This document shows, piece after piece, positions 1-6,999 of a DNA stretch of 11,513 nucleotides (position 1 is its first letter; every line of letters begins with the position of its first letter). A model generated the notes under the pieces. That model worked only from the letters and a program-made list of their open reading frames with translations. It ran no database searches and was not told the DNA's origin. Source of the stretch: Desulfurococcales archaeon (GTDB taxonomy: Archaea; Thermoproteota; Thermoprotei_A; Sulfolobales; Fervidicoccaceae); contig JALTXS010000141.1 in NCBI GenBank assembly GCA_027048265.1, forward strand, positions 1 to 11,513, given 5' to 3'. Position numbers and translations under genes: made by a program.

Positions 1-1944
1 GCCTCCGCTTCCGCCCTCACCACCAGTACCACCACCTGCTCCTGCGCCACTTCCCCCGCCAGTGATGTTTTCTGGGAGAGGGGCACCGCACATCCTTAGT
101 ATGATGGGGTCTGCTATGGGATAGTTGTCGTAGATGCCGCGGGGTGGGTCGTATGAGTTGTCGGTTGCTACCTTTATTGGGTTGTCCGCTATGCCGTCAC
201 CGTTGGCGTCAGTGTTGTCGTGCCAGGAGTAGTAGTTGCCCAGCTTGGAGGTGAAGGTTGATGAGTTGTACTCGTAGGGAATGGGCATTGGTGATACTAG
301 GCTGTCGTTGGTTATGGTGGTTATGGGGGAGGGCATCTCCCCGGGGAGCCATAGTGGCCGGGCGGGGGGTTGGAAGAGGAAAGCATTTAGGAATATGTGG
401 GCCTCCCCTGAGTCATAGAACCGCATGGCGTCAATGGGGGATTCCCTGAAGACGTTGCAGGCTATGGTTATGTTCTTCACGTCCCTTGAGAGTAGGATGG
501 CTTCACCGTTGTCGTCGAACAGATTCCTTATCACGTTTATGGTCATGTTTATGTCTTGGTTACTTGAGAGGACTATGCCTATGCTGAGACGTGTGAAGTT
601 GTTGCCCTCTATGGTCACGTTCCTGTAGGGGATTCCAAAGTAGTCCTTAATGAATACGCCATCGCCCTTCTCCAGGGGTGCGCCGTCTTCGTTGGTGAGG
701 TTAGCTGTGAAGCTGTTGCCCCTAACTGTTATGTTCGGGACCCCGTAGAGCTCCACCATGTGGGGCACGCGGATGGTTGTTCCTCCGAGCGTGTAGTTTG
801 CCTTGAACTTGTTGCCCTCTATAGTGGCCTCCGTTACGTTTTCGAGGTATATTGCTGTGAATGGTGTGTACTTGCGTACGCAGGGTCTAAGCATTGTTAT
901 GTGATTGTTTTTCACAACCACGTTTTCCGAATCCTGGGCATCTAGTAGTATCATGTCGCGGAGCGTGGCCTCGGTATCCCTGAGCTCCACGTTTTTCGAG
1001 TTCCTTACATATATGATGTGGCTGTCGATGCATCCCCAGTCTTGGATTTTGCTGTTTGAGATCATGACGTCTCTAGAGTTATTGATAATCACTTTGCTGA
1101 GCCACCCTATGCTGAGCGCGCCCATGAGTATGTTACTGGAGTTGTATACGCTCAAGTAACCTATGTCGAAGGCTATCCCACTTAGGGTTACGGAGTTTGA
1201 GTTGGTTATGACTATGGGGTACTTAACATCACCTATCCTAGCCAGGGTCATGTTGAGGAAGCTTATTTCGACATTATTGCTGTTGGCGACTACAACCTGC
1301 CCGTAGGGTCCCTCCTCGAGGCCTGAAATGCTCACATCATTGCCCTCCACGTAGAGTATGGGGAACCCGTTTATCCTATTATTCTGCACCAGCATCGCAT
1401 TACCAACGTCTTCTAGCAGGAGCCCGCCCCCATTCGTGAAATTGTTATACATCACAAGGTAGTCTTTGGAGCCTCCCTTTATCCACAGGATATGCCCTAT
1501 CCTCACAAACTCGTTATGGCTTATATCGGCCAAGTCTGAGCCGTCCACCCAGACATCCGCGTCCAGCCTTAGCCCAATTATCGCCACGCTGGTGCAGTTG
1601 AAGAGCCTTATCGCATGGCCCTTTACAGTAACGCTAATGTTACTACTTTGTATTTGGATGGTCAAGTCCGTGATGTTGTAGAGGTCCCAGTACCCATCCC
1701 CTATCTCCTGCCTCGGCCCATCGCCACTGGGCCTCCAGGGCCCGATAGTGTTCAGGTCGATGGTCATGTTCTGGGCGAATACTATCGTGTCCCCGCTGCC
1801 CGCGTTCCGGACTGCGTTGAGGAAGTCGGCCGTGTTGTTGACGTAGTAGGTCTGGGCACTCGCCTCCTCCGCCAAGAGGGGCACCATTACCCACACGGTC
1901 ACGAGGACCAATACCACCGGGAGAACCCTTGTAACATATACCAC
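1..1944 (-). CDS. Secreted right-handed beta-helix protein (NosD/pectate-lyase-like), 3' end cut by window edge
   Basis: No stop codon occurs on the minus strand from about 2079 down to base 1, so the C-terminus lies outside the window. From GTG 1944 the protein begins MVYVTR, followed by a hydrophobic stretch (VLPVVLVLVTVWVMVPLLA) and then AEEASAQ, a typical Sec signal peptide, so it is probably exported. The body is a long series of Asn/Ser-rich beta-helix rungs with ladders such as NVTIEGN, NITVRGN and NVEISFLN. Near residues 575-610 is a GNYYSWHDNTDANGDGIADN segment, the hallmark end of NosD-type carbohydrate-binding/beta-helix domains. The last 20 visible residues are almost all Gly and Ser, a linker that often precedes a membrane anchor or a further domain. 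I chose GTG 1944 because GGGGAGA (1956-1950) lies just upstream. GTG 1974 and GTG 2034 are in-frame alternatives. The substrate is unknown. The fold is clear; any link to CRISPR is only positional. Confidence 0.85.
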   Translation of the reverse strand, partial: MVYVTRVLPVVLVLVTVWVMVPLLAEEASAQTYYVNNTADFLNAVRNAGSGDTIVFAQNMTIDLNTIGPWRPSGDGPRQEIGDGYWDLYNITDLTIQIQSSNISVTVKGHAIRLFNCTSVAIIGLRLDADVWVDGSDLADISHNEFVRIGHILWIKGGSKDYLVMYNNFTNGGGLLLEDVGNAMLVQNNRINGFPILYVEGNDVSISGLEEGPYGQVVVANSNNVEISFLNMTLARIGDVKYPIVITNSNSVTLSGIAFDIGYLSVYNSSNILMGALSIGWLSKVIINNSRDVMISNSKIQDWGCIDSHIIYVRNSKNVELRDTEATLRDMILLDAQDSENVVVKNNHITMLRPCVRKYTPFTAIYLENVTEATIEGNKFKANYTLGGTTIRVPHMVELYGVPNITVRGNSFTANLTNEDGAPLEKGDGVFIKDYFGIPYRNVTIEGNNFTRLSIGIVLSSNQDINMTINVIRNLFDDNGEAILLSRDVKNITIACNVFRESPIDAMRFYDSGEAHIFLNAFLFQPPARPLWLPGEMPSPITTITNDSLVSPMPIPYEYNSSTFTSKLGNYYSWHDNTDANGDGIADNPIKVATDNSYDPPRGIYDNYPIADPIILRMCGAPLPENITGGGSGAGAGGGTGGEGGSGG

Positions 1945-2006
1945 AACACATCTCCCCGTGCCTTGGGTACTCACCAGAGAAGTCGCGAGAGCCGAGGGAA
2001 AAGGGT

Positions 2007-2033
2007 TGGGTTTGACGTTTTTCGTCAAACCCA
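2007..2033. promoter_or_regulatory. Perfect 11-bp inverted repeat (hairpin or operator) upstream of the beta-helix gene
   Basis: The arms TGGGTTTGACG (2007-2017) and CGTCAAACCCA (2023-2033) are perfectly complementary and are separated by a five-base T loop on the plus strand. The dyad lies about 60 bp before the preferred start of the minus-strand beta-helix gene and about 110 bp after the csa3 stop. It could be a repressor operator, a 5' UTR hairpin or an intergenic terminator stem. If the gene started at GTG 2034 instead, it would lie inside the coding region. The structure is certain; the role is inferred. Confidence 0.7.
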
Positions 2034-2075
2034 CTGCAAGCAAGACGGGGGGGACCCGTGATGTAAGTGGTGGTG

Positions 2076-2090
2076 TTAACTATAAGAATG
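2076..2090 (-). promoter_or_regulatory. Weak candidate TATA promoter for the beta-helix gene
   Basis: Read on the minus strand, the sequence is CATTCTTATAGTTAA, with an AT-rich core in an otherwise GC-rich 166-bp gap between csa3 and the beta-helix gene. A start site about 25 bp downstream (near 2055) would place the 2007-2033 hairpin in the 5' UTR. The match to the archaeal TATA consensus is modest. Confidence 0.3.
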
Positions 2091-2140
2091 CGGGGGGATG
2101 GCAGCTGGTATGGGGGAGGGGCTCACACGGAGCTGGGTTT

Positions 2141-2794
2141 TTATGGATTCTCCTCCCGTGCGAGTAGGTAGTATATTTCTCCTGGCAATGTTTTTTCAAT
2201 CCTGCCTCTCCTGACCCTTAGGAGACCCTTCCTCTCCAGGTCGGCTAGCACGTAGTAGACGCTTCGCGTAAACCCGTGCTTCTCTATAAGGTCCTTTCCT
2301 GAGACCGGCTCCCTTGACCCATACACTATGCTGAGAACCCTCTGCTGCACACCGCTTATCCTCATAGCGGGGGCCACGAAACCCACGAGGGGCTCCAGCG
2401 TGTAGTCCTCGCCCTCGACCCCGTGTAGCAGGAGGACCTCAACGTCCCCTCCCCGGTCTCTCCACACCTTCAGGGCGACTGCTATTAAGAGGGGCAGGAG
2501 GTAGCGGGAGCCCGTCACCCCCACGATGACTAGGCGCCTGAACTTCATCCCCCTGAGGACCTCGTAGACTCGCGTTATGGTCGAGGCGTCACGTGGAACT
2601 ACGGTGACCTGGTAGAGCTCCGCCCCGAGCATCTGGGAAAGCATCTCGACACCCTGGAGGATGCTCTCCTTCTCCTCCCTGAAACCCGGGACCGTCACCG
2701 CGACTATGCACTTAATTTGGAAAGTGCCGCCGCCCAGTATGCCTGCAACCGTCTCTCCCGTGACTCCTATGGGTATGACGACACAGTCATCCAA
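2141..2794 (-). CDS. csa3: Csa3-family CARF-wHTH transcriptional regulator of the CRISPR-Cas locus
   Basis: A 217-residue protein starting at TTG 2794. Residues 1 to about 130 form a Rossmann-like CARF domain. It opens with the short strand VVIPIGVTGET, and a second conserved loop, VIVGVTGSRYLLPLLIAVAL (about 89-108), is where CARF proteins bind nucleotide or cyclic oligoadenylate ligands. Residues about 145-205 form a winged helix-turn-helix, with KDLIEKHGFTRSVYYVLADL as the helical core and a basic wing (RVRRGR). This order and length fit Csa3, which in Sulfolobus regulates cas operons and spacer acquisition. It is transcribed divergently from cas10d across a 114-bp region with an inverted repeat, so autoregulation together with control of the cas operon is likely. 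The predicted TATA box at 2826-2836 puts transcription start close to the start codon, making the mRNA nearly leaderless. The family call is strong; the ligand is not determinable here. Confidence 0.88.
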   Translation of the reverse strand: MDDCVVIPIGVTGETVAGILGGGTFQIKCIVAVTVPGFREEKESILQGVEMLSQMLGAELYQVTVVPRDASTITRVYEVLRGMKFRRLVIVGVTGSRYLLPLLIAVALKVWRDRGGDVEVLLLHGVEGEDYTLEPLVGFVAPAMRISGVQQRVLSIVYGSREPVSGKDLIEKHGFTRSVYYVLADLERKGLLRVRRGRIEKTLPGEIYYLLAREENP

Positions 2795-2820
2795 GGCCCA
2801 TTCCCAAGAATTAGAAGGCC

Positions 2821-2846
2821 TTAGTAAAATATTTATCTTTTACTAA
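2821..2846. promoter_or_regulatory. Perfect 9-bp inverted repeat, probable operator in the csa3-cas10d divergent region
   Basis: The arms TTAGTAAAA (2821-2829) and TTTTACTAA (2838-2846) are exact reverse complements around the 8-bp spacer TATTTATC. The spacer and left arm contain the presumed csa3 TATA element on the minus strand. The dyad ends about 20 bp upstream of the presumed cas10d TATA box. A dimeric regulator bound here could repress csa3 and activate or repress the cas operon. Csa3 is the obvious candidate by position; binding is inferred. Confidence 0.7.
2826..2836 (-). promoter_or_regulatory. Probable csa3 TATA promoter
   Basis: On the minus strand this reads ATAAATATTTT. It lies about 30-40 bp upstream of the TTG start at 2794, so transcription would begin near 2803 and the mRNA would have a very short leader. 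It sits within the 2821-2846 inverted repeat. Confidence 0.55.
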
Positions 2847-2863
2847 AAAGATACTCTGATAGA

Positions 2864-2878
2864 AAAAATATAAATAAG
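2864..2878 (+). promoter_or_regulatory. Probable TATA/BRE promoter of the cas operon
   Basis: The AT-rich core AAAAAATATAAATAA with a purine-rich upstream stretch matches an archaeal BRE-TATA element. It predicts a start site near 2895-2900, about 10 bp before the cas10d start codon. The region is strikingly AT-rich compared with the flanking genes. Confidence 0.6.
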
Positions 2879-2908
2879 CAATGGTAAGTACATACCCTGG
2901 GGAAAGCG

Positions 2909-4756
2909 TTGGAGGCAATAAACAGGCTAAAAACCGCCTACACGCTCCTACCACCCCCCCTGGCAGCACTCCCAGCAAAATACTGGACGAGCATAAGCCT
3001 CCTAGTACACAGCTACACGGTAGGGAGAACCTTCGAAACGTTCGTGGAAGGGTACTCTAGTGAACTTGACAATACGCCGCCCGCCGATGAGGCTTTCCTT
3101 ATAGGCTTCCTTCATGACATGGGGCAGAAGCTAGGACTCCTTGGGAAGCCATCTGAGGAGAAGGTTATCCACTGGTTCTCTGAGAGGCTAGAGACACTCG
3201 GCCTCACCAAGGATGAGGTTAGAACCTTCATCCGGTACCTCTACACTAACCCAGCAGAGACCAAAACAGACCCACTCTACCCCCGTGAAGTGTGGACCCT
3301 TCTATGGCTAGCAGATAGACTCCAGGGAATCAGCAACCCAATAGACATCATGCCCTTATTGAACGAGGCGAAAAGAGAGCTAAGATACGAGCTATCGGTC
3401 AAGCTACTCACACTATACCTTCCCCAACCCTTCCTAAGAACCCTCATAAGCAAAGCAGTTTACGAGCATATCCTGAACCAAACGATGATCGGCACGGGAG
3501 TAACAATACCTATATCCACGCCAATGGGCGTAGCCCTGATAACCGATAACCCTGACACAGACCTGACGATAAGCTGGGATGAAATAAGGCAAGGGTTCAC
3601 AGGAGAAGGTGTCCTAGAAGAAGACGTCGAGGAACACATAGTCTGGAACATGAAGTGTTGCGACGACAAGAACTGCTACGATTCGTGTAGGGGGAGGACT
3701 AAACCGGACGCCTGCAAGGAACATGGGTTTACAAAAAGGGAGTGTGATAAGGGGGTCTACCTTGATAAGAAGGGGAATTCGTACAGAATCGCGTTAGTTT
3801 ACTATGGAAGAAAGTATAGGGTAAACCAACCAGTTGTTCTACCATCAGATGTGGAGAATATGATACATGGGATCAAGCTGAATAATGTTAGACACGCTAA
3901 TGGAGAATATATTTGTCCGATTTGTGGTATCCGAACACCCGTGGGCGTGACAGTCGACTTCATCCAGTTTTTCAACAAAAGGATTACAACAGAGCAGTGG
4001 GTTAGGAGGTTGTATCCTGCGAGTGTTAATGTATTAATGCAGGAGACGAGAAACTACGCTTTGGATCCCCTGTGCCTGGGGGATGTTATCATAAGGGGTA
4101 GCTTGGGGACTGATATAGTTATTTCGCTCACGTTAAGGCCTCCCATACCTAGTACAATATTAGGAGAATTGGCTTCACTGACATGGGCCATACATGATCA
4201 TCTAGGCAAGGGAATTCCCCGCTCCGACGTCGTCAACGCACTATTCTATTCTGATAATTGGGATGAGGGGCTCGCCTCTATCATAGATAAGGTTTCGTCA
4301 AAGGGTCAGAAGGTCCTCTTTGACATGTTTTTCTCCGCAGCCTACATCCCCTACAGGAGGTCATTGCAGAGTCACCAGGACGAGTGGTTAATGGACATGG
4401 TCATCGCCGGCGTGCTGGCGTCTTGGGGAATATACCCCCTCACACTATCACCTGCGCCTCCAATGGTTCCGGTTGACACCCTGTTATCCTATTACAAGGG
4501 GCAGAAACCCCTGTATGACTTTAGGCCCTCCGACAAGGAGGTTGGAATATACACGCCATATATAGCAGCTGTCATGGCGTCCCTCGCCGAGCTCAACTTC
4601 CGGAAGGATAGGAGGGGGGAGAGTCTGCCTGGGCTCCTCGAGGTTCTCGACTACCCACCCCATTTGTCCCCAACCTTGGCCCAGTATGGGTCGCCTCACC
4701 TTTACTCTGTTCTTGAAATGTTCCGTATGAGGCTCGGGGGTGTGCAGGTTGCCTGA
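2909..4756 (+). CDS. cas10d: Cas10d (Csc3), type I-D large subunit with N-terminal HD nuclease domain
   Basis: A 615-residue large subunit of the type I-D interference complex. An HD domain occupies about residues 25-145, with H34 (LLVHSY), H69-D70 (FLHDMGQKLG) and D136 (LWLADRLQG) placed as the metal ligands of an active HD nuclease. This is the usual I-D arrangement, in which HD is fused to Cas10d and not to Cas3. The middle carries a cysteine-rich stretch (about C249, C250, C255, C259, C268, C278) and a zinc-knuckle-like CPIC (about 335-338). No GGDD palm motif is visible, as expected for Cas10d. The protein is shorter than I-D large subunits that include a C-terminal small-subunit region, and a separate gene follows. 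Start TTG 2909 is preceded by GGGGAAAG, and an in-frame stop at 2885-2887 limits the upstream choices. First gene of the cas operon. The 3' end overlaps the next gene by 17 nt. Confidence 0.87.
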   Translation: MEAINRLKTAYTLLPPPLAALPAKYWTSISLLVHSYTVGRTFETFVEGYSSELDNTPPADEAFLIGFLHDMGQKLGLLGKPSEEKVIHWFSERLETLGLTKDEVRTFIRYLYTNPAETKTDPLYPREVWTLLWLADRLQGISNPIDIMPLLNEAKRELRYELSVKLLTLYLPQPFLRTLISKAVYEHILNQTMIGTGVTIPISTPMGVALITDNPDTDLTISWDEIRQGFTGEGVLEEDVEEHIVWNMKCCDDKNCYDSCRGRTKPDACKEHGFTKRECDKGVYLDKKGNSYRIALVYYGRKYRVNQPVVLPSDVENMIHGIKLNNVRHANGEYICPICGIRTPVGVTVDFIQFFNKRITTEQWVRRLYPASVNVLMQETRNYALDPLCLGDVIIRGSLGTDIVISLTLRPPIPSTILGELASLTWAIHDHLGKGIPRSDVVNALFYSDNWDEGLASIIDKVSSKGQKVLFDMFFSAAYIPYRRSLQSHQDEWLMDMVIAGVLASWGIYPLTLSPAPPMVPVDTLLSYYKGQKPLYDFRPSDKEVGIYTPYIAAVMASLAELNFRKDRRGESLPGLLEVLDYPPHLSPTLAQYGSPHLYSVLEMFRMRLGGVQVA

Positions 4757-5210
4757 TCAGGGTACCGAACTGTGCAAATACTCGCCTGACCGGGGAGTCG
4801 ACTACTATGCTTCGGGGTTGGCAGGGATACTAAACAGGGTGGTAGGCTCGGGGCAGACGTCAACGCATGCATACGTGAAGGAGGTGAGAAGAGCGATGGA
4901 GACCCTAGTTTTCTCCGTGTGGGAAAAAGCGGAGGAGTACATACCAGTGCTGGCTGAGGCCAACATACCCGAGATTATCTACTCGATGAAGGGCAGGGAA
5001 TGCTACAAAGAACTACTCACCGGCCTTCTGAGGAGGTTCAGGGAAACCACAGAGGACATACCAATCGGCGCCAGAATTAGGCTGATGAACATCGTGATAT
5101 CGAGCATCGCTGAGATGGCCCGGTACAATGTCCCCCCGGTCGGCGAGTTGGTTCAGTCACAGGTTTTTTCAAAGCCTGGTCAAACCCAGGCGGAGGGAGA
5201 TAACCTCTAG
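4740..5210 (+). CDS. cas11d: Probable standalone Cas11d small subunit of the type I-D complex
   Basis: A 156-residue protein, apparently all helical, with long amphipathic helices (for example AMETLVFSVWEKAEEYI and RIRLMNIVISSIAEMARYN) and no catalytic motif. It lies between cas10d and csc2. In characterised I-D systems, Cas11d is translated from an internal start inside the 3' part of cas10d, and several copies line the crRNA-target backbone. Here the region downstream of a short Cas10d is its own ORF in another reading frame, overlapping the cas10d stop by 17 nt. The position, size and helical content support a small subunit; I recognise no diagnostic sequence motif. The start is GTG 4740 (GAGG at 4729-4732) or TTG 4749, for which GGGGGTG at 4736-4742 is well spaced. 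A decayed or frameshifted C-terminal domain of Cas10d is the alternative. Confidence 0.6.
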   Translation: MCRLPDQGTELCKYSPDRGVDYYASGLAGILNRVVGSGQTSTHAYVKEVRRAMETLVFSVWEKAEEYIPVLAEANIPEIIYSMKGRECYKELLTGLLRRFRETTEDIPIGARIRLMNIVISSIAEMARYNVPPVGELVQSQVFSKPGQTQAEGDNL

Positions 5211-5217
5211 GAGGTGA
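5210..5217 (+). promoter_or_regulatory. Strong Shine-Dalgarno site that sets the csc2 start
   Basis: GGAGGTGA lies five bases before GTG 5223. The upstream in-frame GTG 5214 falls inside this site and is therefore unlikely to be the start. It directly follows the stop codon of the preceding gene. Confidence 0.75.
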
Positions 5218-5222
5218 GGCGT

Positions 5223-6302
5223 GTGAGTGACCCATCCTCCTGGATAAAGGCCGTGGAGCCCTGTCTCCGAAGAGTAGGGGAGAGTGGGAGGCTCTTCCCC
5301 AATGGGAAACGGGTAGAATTCGTTTTTACGGTGAAGGCTGGTAACTTCCTCCTACTCAGGACAGAGGGACCAGGTGATATAAACGAGGCCACCCTCCCCG
5401 AGTCAAAGCTGAGCGTACCAGTTATACAGCCGCAGAAGATGATGGCCGTGGTAAGGAGGAGAATGCTGCACGCTCTAAGGATGTTCAGAGATGCAGGTGG
5501 AGAACTCAGGCCATACATGGAAAAAGCCAAGGCGCTTGGCTTCAAGAAGGCGGAGGAGCACCTTGCAAATGGGTGGAACTGCACAATACAGCCCCCGCTG
5601 GCCCAGACAGGGGAAAGGGCAACTGACCTGGGCATGGATGGGTACTGCCCCTCATGCACAGTCTTCGGGGTTGCCCTAACTGCGTCCCAGTATACCAAGG
5701 CCGGAGGCAACATGAGCATTGGAGTGAAGACGAGGGTGCACTTCGACCCAGCTTTCGCAACAAGCCGAGCTGTGCAGCCCGAGACCCACAATAAGGTGAC
5801 CGAGGGCAACATGTCGACTACAGGTGGCGCGCTGTTCACGGATGTTCACGTGATGCCAGGGACTCTGTTCATCGGCAGGGCTGTGCTCCACGACGTTACT
5901 ATGCCCGAGCTCCTGGCGACGCTTTACTCTCTGGTCACTGTTGAGGAGATTGGTGGTAGGAGTGGCGTGTATGGTACTGTAAAGATAGAGCCCATTGGGA
6001 TAAGGTGCGGCGAGTACTCCACGGTTAGCGCCCTTGAGATGGCGGATGAGGTCGTGAAAAACGGATTGGACACACCCAGTAGGATAATGGAGCACCTTAA
6101 GCAGAGGCTAAGGGCCTCCGGTTTCACTCTTGTGCCCCAAGGTGGCCTGCTCGAGCTCGTCAAACCCTCTGACAGGAATGGCGTCTTCAAAGAACTGTGG
6201 GAGAGCAGCATAGACTATGTAACCCAGCTGGACAGCGTTGTTGTGAGCCTCCAGGGGGGAGGAGGAGAGAGGGGGTCACGAAGGTCTAGGGGGTCTCGGT
6301 GA
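5223..6302 (+). CDS. csc2: Csc2 (Cas7-family backbone subunit, type I-D)
   Basis: A 359-residue RAMP protein (MSDPSSWIKA at the N-terminus from GTG 5223). It is the Cas7-like subunit that forms the helical backbone of the I-D complex on crRNA. Recognisable Csc2 features are the MDGYCPSCTVFGVAL motif (about 138-152, with C142 and C145), an RVHFDPAFATSRAVQPETHN loop (about 171-190), the thumb-like GNMSTTGGALFTDVHVMPGT segment (about 195-214), and the ridge IGGRSGVYGTVKIEPIGI (about 243-260), which resembles the glycine-rich segment of other Csc2 proteins. The C-terminus ends in an unusual Gly/Arg/Ser tail (GGGGERGSRRSRGSR) that looks disordered and basic. It follows cas11d with a 12-nt gap and precedes csc1 with a 10-nt gap. 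Confidence 0.87.
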   Translation: MSDPSSWIKAVEPCLRRVGESGRLFPNGKRVEFVFTVKAGNFLLLRTEGPGDINEATLPESKLSVPVIQPQKMMAVVRRRMLHALRMFRDAGGELRPYMEKAKALGFKKAEEHLANGWNCTIQPPLAQTGERATDLGMDGYCPSCTVFGVALTASQYTKAGGNMSIGVKTRVHFDPAFATSRAVQPETHNKVTEGNMSTTGGALFTDVHVMPGTLFIGRAVLHDVTMPELLATLYSLVTVEEIGGRSGVYGTVKIEPIGIRCGEYSTVSALEMADEVVKNGLDTPSRIMEHLKQRLRASGFTLVPQGGLLELVKPSDRNGVFKELWESSIDYVTQLDSVVVSLQGGGGERGSRRSRGSR

Positions 6303-6312
6303 GGGGGCCGCC

Positions 6313-6999
6313 TTGCCCCACTACTATCACGCGAGGATAAGGGTGGATGGAATACTGTGGTATCACAGCAGAGCCCATCCCTCCTCCCAGTACTACATAA
6401 GCCAAATTCACCCAGTGTTCCACAACTATGGCTTCACCCTATCGCTTGCCGGCTATTTGGTGGACCCCGACGTGGGATACGTTTCCGTATTCAACCACAC
6501 CCGTTACAAGAACCCCGTGGAACTGTACAGGAGATATGGTGTGTACTCGTATCCCCTGTTAGCTACAAGAGTCTTGATGCGCGAAGTAACGGCATCTGCT
6601 GGGAATGAGGGGACTGTGGTAATCAGGGGCCAGAGCAGGCTAGCTTATCCCTTTTTCACCAAAAACACAATACTGCTGCCCGGCTCTGAGCTCAGGACCC
6701 TCATAGTGTCGGAGGACAAGTTACCGCCCCGCCTTGTTGTGAGAATCGGTACAAAGAGGAGTGGGGTACTGAGGGTCGGTCTCACTCCCGTGTCAGTTGA
6801 TTTCGCCGAAGAGCTGGATGTTACCCACCCCTTCAATGTTGCTGATAGCGTGGAGGTTAGGGGTTTCACGACCCTGCTAAGCCACGGGGCGGGCGATATA
6901 GCGGTTTTTGGAAGGGCTGTGGAGGGTTATACATATAGGGTCAGGGAGGGTGGGCGCACCCTAGTTGTCTCAGTTCCCGTATTGAAGGGTGCAGTGTAA
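6313..6999 (+). CDS. csc1: Csc1 (Cas5-family subunit, type I-D)
   Basis: A 228-residue RAMP protein, the Cas5-like subunit expected to cap the 5' handle of crRNA in the I-D complex. It begins MPHYYHARIRVDGILWYHSR and continues with QIHPVFHNYGFTLSLAGYLV, which fits the Csc1 N-terminal fold. The middle (YPFFTKNTILLPGSELRTLI) and the LVVRIGTKRSGVLRVGL segment are strand-rich, as in Cas5 proteins. Start TTG 6313 has GAGGGGG (6301-6307) six bases upstream. The stop TAA shares its last base with the ATG of cas3' (TAATG), indicating translational coupling. Identification rests on sequence style and on its position between csc2 and cas3'. Confidence 0.8.
   Translation: MPHYYHARIRVDGILWYHSRAHPSSQYYISQIHPVFHNYGFTLSLAGYLVDPDVGYVSVFNHTRYKNPVELYRRYGVYSYPLLATRVLMREVTASAGNEGTVVIRGQSRLAYPFFTKNTILLPGSELRTLIVSEDKLPPRLVVRIGTKRSGVLRVGLTPVSVDFAEELDVTHPFNVADSVEVRGFTTLLSHGAGDIAVFGRAVEGYTYRVREGGRTLVVSVPVLKGAV

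Noticed and set aside
1615..2061. 148-codon plus-strand ORF
   Set aside because: It lies antisense to the signal peptide and first rungs of the beta-helix protein and has no protein-like features.
5207..5839. 210-codon minus-strand ORF opposite csc2
   Set aside because: Its translation is low-complexity Ser/Pro/Leu-rich text without domains, and the plus-strand frame is a clear Csc2.
6150..6170. CGTCAAACCC inside csc2 matching an arm of the 2007-2033 hairpin
   Set aside because: A single half-site within coding sequence, explained by codon content, without a partner arm.
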